NCBI GenBank assembly: GCA_021777035.1
Contig: JAIQZR010000133.1
Location: 1-59,179, forward strand
DNA: 59,179 nucleotides
DNA from: Candidatus Scalindua sp.
GTDB taxonomy: Bacteria; Planctomycetota; Brocadiia; Brocadiales; Scalinduaceae
Direction of reading: 5' to 3'
This document shows, in pieces, positions 36,407 through 44,508 of the stretch (its first letter is position 1; every line of letters begins with the position of its first letter). The translations under genes were made by a program, and so were the position numbers. The notes beneath the pieces are model-generated. The model searched no databases, was not told the DNA's origin, and saw nothing but the letters and a program-made list of their open reading frames with translations.

Positions 36407-36883
36407 ATGTCATTAAGCGAAACTGATAAAAAAATACTACAAAGGCTTCAATCAAACCTTCCGTTGACACACAGGCCGTTTCTTGACCTTGCCAATGAAC
36501 TGGGTCTTGATGAGGATTTGGTACTTGAAAGAATAAAGGCTATGGTTGATGGTAAATACGTCCGTCGTCTTGCCCCTATCATAAATACCCAGGCTGTTGG
36601 AAACTCTGCGACACTTGCGGCAATGCAGGTACCGGATGAAAAAATCGATGAAGTTGCCGAGGTAATAAACGGGTATAGTGGGGTTTCTCATAATTATTTG
36701 AGAAAAGGGAAGAACAAGGAACTTCCTCTTAATATCTGGTTTACGATGTCGGCACCATCGCAGGAAGAGCTTGAAGAAAATATCAAAGAGATAGAGACTC
36801 GTACCGGTTTTGATGTCCGCATGCTTCCAACGACTAAAAAATTTAAGATAGGCGTGAAATTTAAAATATATAGAAAAGGATAA
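36407..36883 (+). CDS. ahbA: Sirohaem decarboxylase subunit, AhbA/NirD-like
   Basis: 158 residues. AsnC-like winged helix (SETDKKILQRLQSNLPLTHRPF) and the decarboxylase domain with VSHNYLRKGKNKELPLNIWFT. AhbA/AhbB convert sirohaem to didecarboxysirohaem for alternative haem synthesis, and NirD/L/G/H do the same on the haem d1 route. The latter would suit an organism with cytochrome cd1 nitrite reductase. Start at 36407 is the ATG; an upstream TTG is in frame. It is 3 bases before ahbB. A versus B is assigned by position. Confidence 0.82.
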   Translation: MSLSETDKKILQRLQSNLPLTHRPFLDLANELGLDEDLVLERIKAMVDGKYVRRLAPIINTQAVGNSATLAAMQVPDEKIDEVAEVINGYSGVSHNYLRKGKNKELPLNIWFTMSAPSQEELEENIKEIETRTGFDVRMLPTTKKFKIGVKFKIYRKG

Positions 36884-36886
36884 TTT

Positions 36887-37348
36887 ATGACAGAAGATTT
36901 AGATATTAAACTGATTAAATATACTCAGGAAGGTTTACCCCTGACAAAGACCCCATATAAAGACATAGCTGATGGAGTGGGTATGACTGAGGAAGAAGTT
37001 ATAGACAGATTAAAGGCCCTGTTGGAAAATGGAAAGATAAGGCGCCTTGCGGCTTCTATCGCTCACAGGAAGATAGGGATAAACTCCAATGCTATGACCG
37101 TATGGAAAGTCCCTAGTGAGAAGGTGGATGCGTGCGGAAAAATCATGGCGGCCTATGAAGAGGTTACACACTGTTACGAGCGTCCTACGTTTCCCGGCTG
37201 GGAGTATAATGTATTCACCATGATTCACGGCTACACGGATGAGGAGTGTGAAAACGTTATAAACAGCATAAAAGAGAAAACTGGCATGGCCGATTATGTA
37301 ATGCTGTACAGCGAAAGAGAATTCAAAAAGGTAGGGGTCAGGATTTAA
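36887..37348 (+). CDS. ahbB: Sirohaem decarboxylase subunit, AhbB/NirL-like
   Basis: 153 residues, homologous to the preceding gene: AsnC-like N-terminus (IKLIKYTQEGLPLTKTPYKDIA) and the decarboxylase region CYERPTFPGWEYNVFTMIHG. It starts 3 bases after ahbA, as expected for a heterodimer. The different substrate loop (FPGWEYN) is consistent with the two-subunit enzyme. Confidence 0.82.
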   Translation: MTEDLDIKLIKYTQEGLPLTKTPYKDIADGVGMTEEEVIDRLKALLENGKIRRLAASIAHRKIGINSNAMTVWKVPSEKVDACGKIMAAYEEVTHCYERPTFPGWEYNVFTMIHGYTDEECENVINSIKEKTGMADYVMLYSEREFKKVGVRI

Positions 37349-37360
37349 GAGGAAACTAGT

Positions 37361-37613
37361 ATGCAATTAGTTACATCTAAGATTGTTGCTGAAAAGTTGA
37401 CATCATGAATTAGAACTTGCAGAGTTGGTTGATTGGGCAGAAAACATTATGATGGATGGAGATTTTGACGAAAATAACTATGATATATTACGTGATGTTG
37501 TGAGCCGGTTGGGTGTTGCTGACGTTAAAACATTTGGAATAAACTGGGAAGAGTGCGAAAAATTCCTTAATCAATTGGGTTATTCAGTGAATATTCAAGT
37601 TTGTCCGAATTGA
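37361..37613 (+). pseudogene. Small conserved protein, frameshifted
   Basis: AGAGGAAACTAGT precedes ATG at 37361, which reads MQLVTSKIVAEKLTS and stops at TGA. In another frame the sequence continues HHELELAELVDWAENIMMDGDFDE to a stop at 37613. Joined, it matches a common small bacterial protein of the form KLTxYLxHxxxLAELVDWAE. A small deletion at about 37404-37408 broke it. Not known to have a function. Confidence 0.6.
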
Positions 37614-37669
37614 ATAAAAACCATACCTCCTATTTCGTGTTAATTTGTGTAATACGTGTCTGATCCCTC

Positions 37670-38164
37670 TTATTTATAATTTTCGAATTGCACAGCGAAA
37701 TCGTAATTCTGGTCTTTGATTGACTGCATCACGGCCTGTAGATCATCTATCTTTTTTCCCGATACCTTGATTTTGTCTTCCTGGATTTGTGACTGTACTT
37801 TTATCTTCATTCCTTTAATGAGTTTGATGATCTCCTTTGCTTTATCCATAGGAATGCCTGCCTGAAATGTAATGATCTGCCTTATGGTATTTCCCAGGGC
37901 ATTTTCGGTTTTTCCAAAATCCAGCGATTTTGTTGGGATTGCTCTCTTTACAAGTTTTTCTGTTAAGATATCTGTCAAACTTTTAAGCTTATAGTCATCA
38001 TCCGCAATCAAAGTTATGGTGTCGTCTTTGTTTAAGGTGATTGTTGACTTGCTTCCTTTGAAATCGTATCTTACTGCCAGTTGTTTTTTGGCCTGATCTA
38101 CCGCGTTCTTAACCTCGTGCATCTCTACTTTGCATACAATGTCAAGTGAATGTTTATCTGCCAT
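37670..38164 (-). CDS. yajQ: YajQ/DUF520 nucleotide-binding protein
   Basis: 164 residues of the YajQ family (SLDIVCKVEMHEVKNAVDQAKKQLAVRYDFKGSKSTI and the C-terminal IKDQNYDFAVQFENYK). Family members bind nucleotides; a cyclic-di-GMP effector role is shown in Xanthomonas. It is transcribed against ahbB. A long perfect hairpin lies upstream. Confidence 0.93.
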   Translation of the reverse strand: MADKHSLDIVCKVEMHEVKNAVDQAKKQLAVRYDFKGSKSTITLNKDDTITLIADDDYKLKSLTDILTEKLVKRAIPTKSLDFGKTENALGNTIRQIITFQAGIPMDKAKEIIKLIKGMKIKVQSQIQEDKIKVSGKKIDDLQAVMQSIKDQNYDFAVQFENYK

Positions 38165-38234
38165 ATTAATGTCTCCCTAATTATGTACAGTGATTTTTTG
38201 TGAATAACTTGTGGTTTAGGAAATTCAAAATCGG

Positions 38235-38276
38235 CGGGTAACCTGCCCGCCTGTACCTATTCGGGCAGGTTACCCG
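38235..38276. repeat. Hairpin repeat upstream of yajQ
   Basis: CGGGTAACCTGCCCG (38235-38249) and CGGGCAGGTTACCCG (38262-38276) are exact inverted copies. A half copy with the same leader (GGAAATTCAAA) is at about 43119-43153. It is a dispersed palindromic element. Confidence 0.75.
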
Positions 38277-38353
38277 ACAATTATTATATTGATGCCGCAT
38301 AATACAGGAAATAGAGAATTTCGTCAAGAAGGACATAATACGGTAAATATAGA

Positions 38354-38399
38354 TTGACTTTTGCATTTATGAGTGGTACAAAATATAAAATTGTAACAC
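38354..38399 (+). promoter_or_regulatory. Promoter and NikR-type operator of nikR
   Basis: A -35-like TTGACT (38354-38359) is followed, 17 bases on, by TACAAA as -10 (38377-38382). Across it lies GTGGTAC (38373-38379), 13 bases, GTAACAC (38393-38399). This is one mismatch from GTGTTAC-N13/14-GTAACAC, the operator described for Geobacter-type NikR. It therefore points to autoregulation of nikR by nickel. Confidence 0.6.
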
Positions 38400-38417
38400 G
38401 ATGGGAAGGGTTGAATT

Positions 38418-38837
38418 ATGGACGATATAGTCAGGTTCGGGGTTTCAATGGACTCCAGCCTCCTTAAACAATTTGACAAGTATATAAACCAAAAGGGCTA
38501 TGCAAACAGGTCAGAAGCTATCAGGGACTTGATAAGAAGTAATCTGGTGGAGGAGGAGTGGAAGGTTGGCAAGGGGGAAACTGTTGGAACCATTACGATC
38601 ATATACAACCATCACAAACGTGAACTGACAGATACCCTGACAAACATTCAACATAAATACCACGCGTCTATGATTTCTACTATGCACGTACACCTTGATT
38701 CCCATAACTGCCTGGAGGTTCTGGTTGTTAAAGGCAAGGGCAAGGAAATAAAGATAATCGCAGACAGGCTTATCGGTACAAAAGGAGTAATGCATGGAAA
38801 GTTGACAACGACTACTTTAGGTAAAGACTTTCGGTGA
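38418..38837 (+). CDS. nikR: Nickel-responsive regulator NikR
   Basis: 139 residues. The ribbon-helix-helix DNA-binding domain is at 1-45 ([35 protein letters not shown]) and the nickel-binding ACT-like domain follows. Ni ligands H79, H90, H92 and C98 correspond to the conserved set of E. coli NikR. A matching operator lies over its own promoter. The transporter downstream has a nickel-type motif, so the two form a nickel uptake and sensing unit, separated by a repeat. Confidence 0.92.
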   Translation: MDDIVRFGVSMDSSLLKQFDKYINQKGYANRSEAIRDLIRSNLVEEEWKVGKGETVGTITIIYNHHKRELTDTLTNIQHKYHASMISTMHVHLDSHNCLEVLVVKGKGKEIKIIADRLIGTKGVMHGKLTTTTLGKDFR

Positions 38838-38902
38838 TTTTTTTTGTGTATAAGTGCTACTAATTTTACAATTATGCTACTTTGTTTTGTTTTATGTAAA
38901 TA

Positions 38903-39083
38903 TCGAAATCAGAAGCACGAAATCCGAAACAAATCAGAAATTCGAATTTCTTAATGTCCAAAACGAAAAGATAGTTTGTAAGCTAAAATTCTTTCCTTTC
39001 TGAATGATAGTCTGGCAGATGTTTTGGACTTGTAATTTTGATCATTCGATATTGTTTCGAGTTTCGGATTTCGTGCTTCGAAT
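38903..39083. repeat. Dispersed inverted-repeat element, copy B
   Basis: Ends GAAGCACGAAATCCGAAAC (38912-38930) and its exact inverse (39061-39079) are perfect over 19 bp. The interior follows the same order as copy A (36154-36340), including GATAGTTTGT and TGAATGATAGTC. It fills the gap between nikR and the transporter gene. No ORF. Confidence 0.78.
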
Positions 39084-39178
39084 TTTAATTATTAATAGCT
39101 GTACTATATCGACAAAGTTTTGTTGACGTTTGGGCTTTATACGTTTGATAGTCTGCTTGACTGAAAGGATTATAAAAG

Positions 39179-39895
39179 TTGCATGAAATAATCGTTATTA
39201 CTATTACGGCAGCATCCATAGGCATGATCCATACAATGCTCGGACCTGACCACTATCTGCCCTTTATTGTAATGGCAAGGGCAAGGCAATGGTCTCTGGC
39301 CAGAACAACGTTTATAACCGCCATATGCGGAATGGGGCATGTGTTAAGTTCCGTTGTTTTAGGCATTATAGGAATAGCTCTAGGGGTTTCACTAAAAAAG
39401 TTAGGAGTAATAGAATCGTTCCGTGGCGGACTTGCGGCATGGTTACTTATAGCTTTCGGGCTGGGGTATTTTGCCTGGGGAGTATTTATCGCAAGAAGGA
39501 ACCGGCCACACAAACACTGGCATGCGCATGGTGACGTGAGCATGCCGATTCATAAACATAAACACAAGCACAATGTAGATCAATTACACGTCCATAATGG
39601 TGAGAAGGCAAAGAACCTCACTCCATGGATACTCTTTACCATCTTTGTATTCGGCCCTTGTGAGCCTCTGATCCCGTTGCTGATATATCCTGCGGCAAAG
39701 AGCAGTACTTTTGGTCTGGTGCTGGTAATCGGTGTCTTTGGCGTAGTGACGATTGCTACGATGCTGAGTATCGTCATACTTCTTTCTCTGGGTGCAAATC
39801 TCCTACCTATGGGACGACTGGATCGGTACACTCACGCCCTGGCAGGCGCTACCATTTGCCTTTGCGGAATAACGATTCGATTTCTTGGGTTGTGA
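39179..39895 (+). CDS. Putative nickel transporter, UreH/TauE-like
   Basis: 238 residues. A multi-pass membrane protein with HTMLGPDHYLPF near residue 17 (an HX4-5DH motif in the first helix, as in NiCoT-type and UreH nickel permeases). A His-rich cytoplasmic loop (HKHKHKHN, HVH) lies between helices. With NikR just upstream, nickel is the likely substrate. TTG start, with GAAAGGA upstream; nearby ATG is out of frame. Substrate is inferred. Confidence 0.75.
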   Translation: MHEIIVITITAASIGMIHTMLGPDHYLPFIVMARARQWSLARTTFITAICGMGHVLSSVVLGIIGIALGVSLKKLGVIESFRGGLAAWLLIAFGLGYFAWGVFIARRNRPHKHWHAHGDVSMPIHKHKHKHNVDQLHVHNGEKAKNLTPWILFTIFVFGPCEPLIPLLIYPAAKSSTFGLVLVIGVFGVVTIATMLSIVILLSLGANLLPMGRLDRYTHALAGATICLCGITIRFLGL

Positions 39896-40124
39896 TTGTT
39901 GCTGGTTGACAAATATATGTTGAGTGATATAAAATACTGAAAGACCCCAATTCCGGATGTGAAAACTTTGTGTTATAGTTAAAATATTCGCTGATTGTTG
40001 ACGGCTAATTTCTAGCACAATGTCAGGGTTATAGAAATCGTATCATTTAATTTGTTCATTAGAGATGAATAGGGGCAGGTCTTAAATAATAAATATTCAA
40101 ATATTTATCACAGGAGTTTTCGTA

Positions 40125-40420
40125 ATGATTAAACTGGAAATTAATGATGACAAAAAGGGCAAAGTGATGGACGTTGTAAAGTCTGCTATTTCCGCAGAAG
40201 TAAGCAGGATGGAAATAGGTTAAAAAAAACAAACACTCAGATTGAAAAACTTGAAAAGAGATACAATACGTCTTCCGATATATTCTTAAGAGATTTTAGG
40301 GCAGAAGATTTAAAAGATGGTGACCAGGAGTATGTCCGGTGGACAGGTGAATTGAAAATAAGAGAAAGGATTATGGACGAACTCAACAAACTAAAGAATA
40401 TTGAATATGTTGCTCACTGA
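40125..40420 (+). pseudogene. Small helical protein gene with 1-base deletion
   Basis: ATG 40125 reads MIKLEINDDKKGKVMDVV...SRMEIG, then TAA (40221). In the -1/+2 frame it continues KKTNTQIEKLEKRYNTSSDI to a stop at 40420. Restoring one T in GGTTAAAAAAAAC gives a 98-residue protein. Not recognised; it may be a toxin-antitoxin-linked gene. Could also be a homopolymer sequencing error. Confidence 0.6.
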
Positions 40421-40472
40421 ATGTATTCTCCTGCCCTCTGTTTTAAACGCCAATATCTCCTGTATATTTTCC

Positions 40473-40505
40473 TTGCATATTAAAACACAATATTTTAATA
40501 TGCAA
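40473..40505 (+). promoter_or_regulatory. 13-bp dyad directly before the AAA/DUF4143 gene
   Basis: TTGCATATTAAAA (40473-40485) and TTTTAATATGCAA (40493-40505) are exact inverted copies with a 7-base loop, ending 3 bases before the ATG at 40508. No ribosome site is present, so the dyad occupies its place: an operator or a translation-blocking hairpin are both possible. Confidence 0.65.
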
Positions 40506-40507
40506 GC

Positions 40508-41677
40508 ATGATTAGGCGAAAGATAGTACAAACCTTAAAAGATTCCATTCGAAAATACCCGGTTGTCGCCCTGCTGGGCGCCAGACAAGTTGGCAAAACA
40601 ACCCTGGCCAAAGTGGTTATAGGAACATTCAAGAAACCCGCCATTTATCTGGATCTGGAATTGACCTCAGATCTCAGCAAGTTAGATGAGGCACAACTTT
40701 TTTTAAGCCAATATCAAGATACTTTAGTTATTATAGACGAAATCCAAAGAAAGCCTGAACTATTTCCATTGCTGAGGGCGTTGGTCGATCAGAACAGAAT
40801 GCCCGGCAGGTTTTTGATCCTTGGTTCTGCGTCGATAGACTTATTGAAACAATCTTCGGAGAGTTTAGCCGGCAGGATAAAATATTTAGAACTTTCACCT
40901 TTTCATTTAGCTGAAACAGGCGCTTCTAATTTTCAAAAACTCTGGATTAGAGGTGGATTTCCCAATAGCTTTTTAGCCAACAATGACACGGAAAGCAACG
41001 ACTGGAGAGAATCTTTCATAAGCACCTATTTAGAAAGAGACCTGCCTCAACTTGGGTTTCGAGTGCCTTCTATCCAACTTAGACGTTTCTGGACAATGTT
41101 AGCCCATAATCAGGGGCAATTATGGAACGCTTCACAAATTGCAAACAGCCTTGGCGTCTCCGCTCCAACGGCTAAACATTATTTGAATATCCTTGGAGAA
41201 ACATTTGTTATAAGGGAGCTTCTTCCTTTTTTTGTTAATGTGGGCAAAAGATTGGTTAAATCTCCAAAGATTTATTTTCGTGATACTGGAATTTTACACA
41301 GCTTGTTAAATATAAATTCCTTTGAAAATTTGCAATCGAATCCTATAATCGGAAATTCATGGGAAGGATTTGTGATTGAAGAAATATTAAAAATTTTACC
41401 TGACAATTTTGCGCCTTATTTTTATAGAACCAGCGCTGGGGCAGAAATTGACTTGGTCTTAACAAAATCAAACAAGGCAGAGGCCGTAATAGAAGCAAAG
41501 TATTCACTGTCTCCAAAACTGCAAAAGGGGTTTTGGCACTCAATTGACGACCTGAAACCAAAGCACAAAATAGTGGTTTATCCAGGCAATGAAACTTATC
41601 CTGCCAAAAATGGAACAATTGTTATGTCTATAAAGGACATCCCTGCCTGGATTCGGAAGAAATTACCGAAAGCATGA
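40508..41677 (+). CDS. AAA ATPase with DUF4143 domain
   Basis: 389 residues. Walker A GARQVGKTTLAK (about 24-35) and Walker B LVIIDEIQ belong to AAA_14; the C-terminal half is DUF4143, including ending EAVIEAKYSLSPK. It is a large mobile family of archaeal and bacterial ATPases of unknown function. The start follows a palindrome rather than a ribosome site. Confidence 0.87.
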   Translation: MIRRKIVQTLKDSIRKYPVVALLGARQVGKTTLAKVVIGTFKKPAIYLDLELTSDLSKLDEAQLFLSQYQDTLVIIDEIQRKPELFPLLRALVDQNRMPGRFLILGSASIDLLKQSSESLAGRIKYLELSPFHLAETGASNFQKLWIRGGFPNSFLANNDTESNDWRESFISTYLERDLPQLGFRVPSIQLRRFWTMLAHNQGQLWNASQIANSLGVSAPTAKHYLNILGETFVIRELLPFFVNVGKRLVKSPKIYFRDTGILHSLLNINSFENLQSNPIIGNSWEGFVIEEILKILPDNFAPYFYRTSAGAEIDLVLTKSNKAEAVIEAKYSLSPKLQKGFWHSIDDLKPKHKIVVYPGNETYPAKNGTIVMSIKDIPAWIRKKLPKA

Positions 41678-42008
41678 AATCCGGTACCAAACCTTTTATC
41701 CTGACATTTTTGAAAAGTTTTCTTCTGCCGATAAGGCAAAAATGTACAAAAAACTCAAAGTAAGGGATTCTCTTGCCCACTGTTTTTGAATTTCCTGGAA
41801 ATTTGCCTTGGCCAACCAACCGTCAGAGGAATGAGAATAACTGTCTCAGTTATCCTCAAACAAATCGCTAGCGGTATGACTACAAATGAGATGCGAGAAT
41901 GTAAAGTTTTTTTTCGCGTACCCTGAGAATATAAAATATTTCAATCTGATACGGTTTTCTATACAATGTGAACGTATGTAATCTGGAATTAATTATAGAT
42001 GATGAACT
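41678..42008 (+). other. Gap after the AAA/DUF4143 gene with a gene remnant
   Basis: 331 bases. From about 41695 to 41789 one frame reads YPDIFEKFSSADKAKMYKKLKVRDSLAHCF, protein-like but without a start, likely the end of a lost gene. No terminator recognised. Confidence 0.35.
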
Positions 42009-43061
42009 ATGAAAAAATATGACGTTGTAATAGTAGGCTCTGGCCCATCAGGTGCTGCAGCAGCAAAGGGCTTGGTAAATGAAGGGCTAAGCGTCCTGGT
42101 ACTGGAAAAAAAGAGACTGCCCAGGTACAAAATATGCTCCGGTATTATATTCAAAAAATCTCAGGATATTACCGAGAAGTATTTTGGAGAGATCCCGAAG
42201 TCAGCATATGTTAGCCCTGAATATTTAAAAGGAGTCCGGTTCTGGTCTGATGATGAAAACTATAAAGATTATCCTTTCAATAAAGATGGTCTTGGCGCAC
42301 CCAACATATGGCGTTCCGAGTATGACTATTGGCTTGTCAATAATTCCGGAGCGGAGATTAAAGATTGCTGTGCCTTAACAGACTTTGACGACACTGATGA
42401 TTATATTCTTCTGAAGGCCCACGACAATTTAAGCAGCAATGTAATAGAGATCAAGTGTAAGTACTTGATAAGTGCGGAAGGCGGTAAGTCTCTAATCAGG
42501 GCGAAGCTTGATCCTGATTTTGAAAAAAGCTTGAAATGGTTTACCGCATACCAGAATTACTATGAGGGAAGTTCAACCCTTGATCCTGATTTTTATCATG
42601 GGTTTCTGGAACCCCAATACGGTGAAGTCTACGCGTGGTTCAGTGTTAAGAACGGCCTACAGATTTTTGGCACTGCAGCGGCAAAAGGGAAAAAGATCAA
42701 GCCATATCTCTTGAAATATACAGAGTTATTAGAAAAAAAGTTTAATCTTAAGCGTGGAAAGATTGTCAGGAAATCCGGATGTATTGGAAACAACATGTGC
42801 CCGGAAGGAAAGTTTTATCTGGGCAAAAATAATGTTCTGCTGGTAGGTGAAGCGGCTGGGTTTCTTAATGCGTTTGGTGAGGGAATTTCATGTGCATTGA
42901 CTTCCGGCCTGTTTGCTGCTGATGCAATAAGCAAGAGTATTAAATCAGACGATAACGCACTTGAACTGTATACTGATTTGACAAAACGAGAGAGGAAGCA
43001 GACAACCACTTCCTGGCGATTAGGCGCGAGGCTGGCAGGCAGGGATTTAATGCCGATTTAG
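42009..43061 (+). CDS. Geranylgeranyl-reductase-family FAD oxidoreductase
   Basis: 350 residues. FAD-binding VVIVGSGPSGAAAAKGL at the N-terminus, then KICSGIIF, and a later GEAAGFLNAFGEGI motif binding FAD. This fits the GGR/FixC-like flavoprotein family that reduces isoprenoid chains or related double bonds. In planctomycetes such enzymes may act on lipids or quinones; the substrate cannot be read. Confidence 0.8.
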   Translation: MKKYDVVIVGSGPSGAAAAKGLVNEGLSVLVLEKKRLPRYKICSGIIFKKSQDITEKYFGEIPKSAYVSPEYLKGVRFWSDDENYKDYPFNKDGLGAPNIWRSEYDYWLVNNSGAEIKDCCALTDFDDTDDYILLKAHDNLSSNVIEIKCKYLISAEGGKSLIRAKLDPDFEKSLKWFTAYQNYYEGSSTLDPDFYHGFLEPQYGEVYAWFSVKNGLQIFGTAAAKGKKIKPYLLKYTELLEKKFNLKRGKIVRKSGCIGNNMCPEGKFYLGKNNVLLVGEAAGFLNAFGEGISCALTSGLFAADAISKSIKSDDNALELYTDLTKRERKQTTTSWRLGARLAGRDLMPI

Positions 43062-43118
43062 GCTCTTAGGGTTCGAGAAAAAATAATTTATCATTTCACA
43101 AATTGAAATTTAATGCAT

Positions 43119-43153
43119 AGGAAATTCAAAGTCGACGGGTAACCTGCCCGACA
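43119..43153. repeat. Half copy of the 38235-type repeat
   Basis: GGAAATTCAAAGTCGACGGG followed by TAACCTGCCCG matches the left arm and leader of the element near 38217-38249. The right arm is missing. Located upstream of the DUF456 gene. Confidence 0.55.
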
Positions 43154-43250
43154 TTTTTTAACAGACATCATGAAGGCAAAAAAATTTGCCAAAGACTTAA
43201 CTTGTTAACCCCATGTTTGGCCCCTGGCCTGTTCAGGCTGTTTAATAATA

Positions 43251-43739
43251 ATGGATGCATATCATATAATCGTTTTGGCGGTTTCGTTGCTGATCATACT
43301 CAGTGGTCTTGTGGGAATAGTACTACCTATTATTCCAAGTACACCACTGATATGGATAGGTGTTTTTATATATGCCACTTGCGATAAATTTGAGACTATA
43401 GGATGGTCTCTTCTCCTGATCTTCGCTATCTTAACAATCGTTTCTCTTGTCCTTGACTACCTTGGAGGTGTTATCGGTGCAAAAAAATATGGAGCGACAA
43501 GATGGGGCTTGATTGGATCCGTAATCGGTGGTATCGGCGGATTTTTTATGGGCGGAATAATTGGACTGATTTTCGGCCCGTTTTTTGGCGCAGTACTCTT
43601 TGAACTAATCTTTGGTAAGGATTTCAGGAGTTCACTCAAATCCGGGATGGGAACCCTGGTAGGCTTTCTTGGCGGTGCAATAGCAAAACTGGTCATTGGT
43701 GTCATTATAATAGGCATTTTTATCTGGAAGGTATTTTAA
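43251..43739 (+). CDS. DUF456 membrane protein
   Basis: 162 residues, Gly- and Ile-rich with four or more membrane segments. GVIGAKKYGATRWGLIGS and GGIIGLIFGPFFGAVLFEL match DUF456. Role unknown. It runs directly into the next gene (stop TAA then ATG), indicating one transcript. Confidence 0.8.
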   Translation: MDAYHIIVLAVSLLIILSGLVGIVLPIIPSTPLIWIGVFIYATCDKFETIGWSLLLIFAILTIVSLVLDYLGGVIGAKKYGATRWGLIGSVIGGIGGFFMGGIIGLIFGPFFGAVLFELIFGKDFRSSLKSGMGTLVGFLGGAIAKLVIGVIIIGIFIWKVF

Positions 43740-43964
43740 ATGGAAGAAAAGAAGCTTGTTGAAAGAAATATTGAGGTTTTAGACGATGTGATGGTCCGGG
43801 TATTAAAGGGCAAGACACCACAGGAGAGGATTATGATTACGTTTGATATGTGGAGTTCCGCAAAGAAGCAGTTAACAAACTTTTTACATTCTCTACATTC
43901 TGAATGGAGTGAAAAAGAAATCCAAGAGGAAGTAGCGAGAAGATTATCTCATGGAATTGTATGA
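43740..43964 (+). CDS. Small hypothetical protein preceding a nucleotidyltransferase
   Basis: 74 residues, charged and helical. It starts directly after the DUF456 stop and overlaps the nucleotidyltransferase gene by 14 bases. Pairs of this type accompany AbiEii/MNT-like nucleotidyltransferases. Not recognised by itself. Confidence 0.55.
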   Translation: MEEKKLVERNIEVLDDVMVRVLKGKTPQERIMITFDMWSSAKKQLTNFLHSLHSEWSEKEIQEEVARRLSHGIV

Positions 43965-44508
43965 TTTACTTAAATACTTAATAAACGCTTTTGAAAATCT
44001 CGGCATCCAATATTTTATAACAGGGTCTATGGGATCCATATATTACGGTGAACCAAGGTTTACTAATGATATTGATGTAGTGGTAGATATTGATGAGCGT
44101 TATGTTCCGGGATTGATAAGTTCTTTTCCTGAAGACGAATATTATATAAGTGAAGATGCCATTTACGATGCAATCAGGCATAAGCGTCAGTTTAATATTA
44201 TACACCCATCATCCGGATTAAAGATCGACGTAATTGTTTCCAAAAAAGATGATTTTGACAATAGCCGATTTGCTCGGAGACACAGGATTTCACCTATTGA
44301 AAATACGGAAGCAAATCTCTCTTCACCTGAGGATGTGATAATCATGAAGATGAAGTTTTACAAGGAAGGAGAATCAGAGAAACATATTCGGGATATAACA
44401 GGTATGCTCAAAGTATCTGAAGACATAATTGATAGAAAGTATATTGAAGATTGGGCGAGTCGACTGGAACTACTGGATATTTGGGAAGCAATCATCAATA
44501 AGTTATGA
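43951..44508 (+). CDS. Nucleotidyltransferase-fold protein
   Basis: 185 residues. Nucleotidyltransferase motif GSMGSIYYGEPRFTNDIDVVVDI (hG[GS]x9-13DxD) is at about residues 23-45. Proteins of this kind (DUF6036 or AbiEii-like) occur in abortive-infection or toxin-antitoxin pairs. It overlaps the gene before it and, by 4 bases, bpt after it. Confidence 0.72.
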   Translation: MELYDLLKYLINAFENLGIQYFITGSMGSIYYGEPRFTNDIDVVVDIDERYVPGLISSFPEDEYYISEDAIYDAIRHKRQFNIIHPSSGLKIDVIVSKKDDFDNSRFARRHRISPIENTEANLSSPEDVIIMKMKFYKEGESEKHIRDITGMLKVSEDIIDRKYIEDWASRLELLDIWEAIINKL

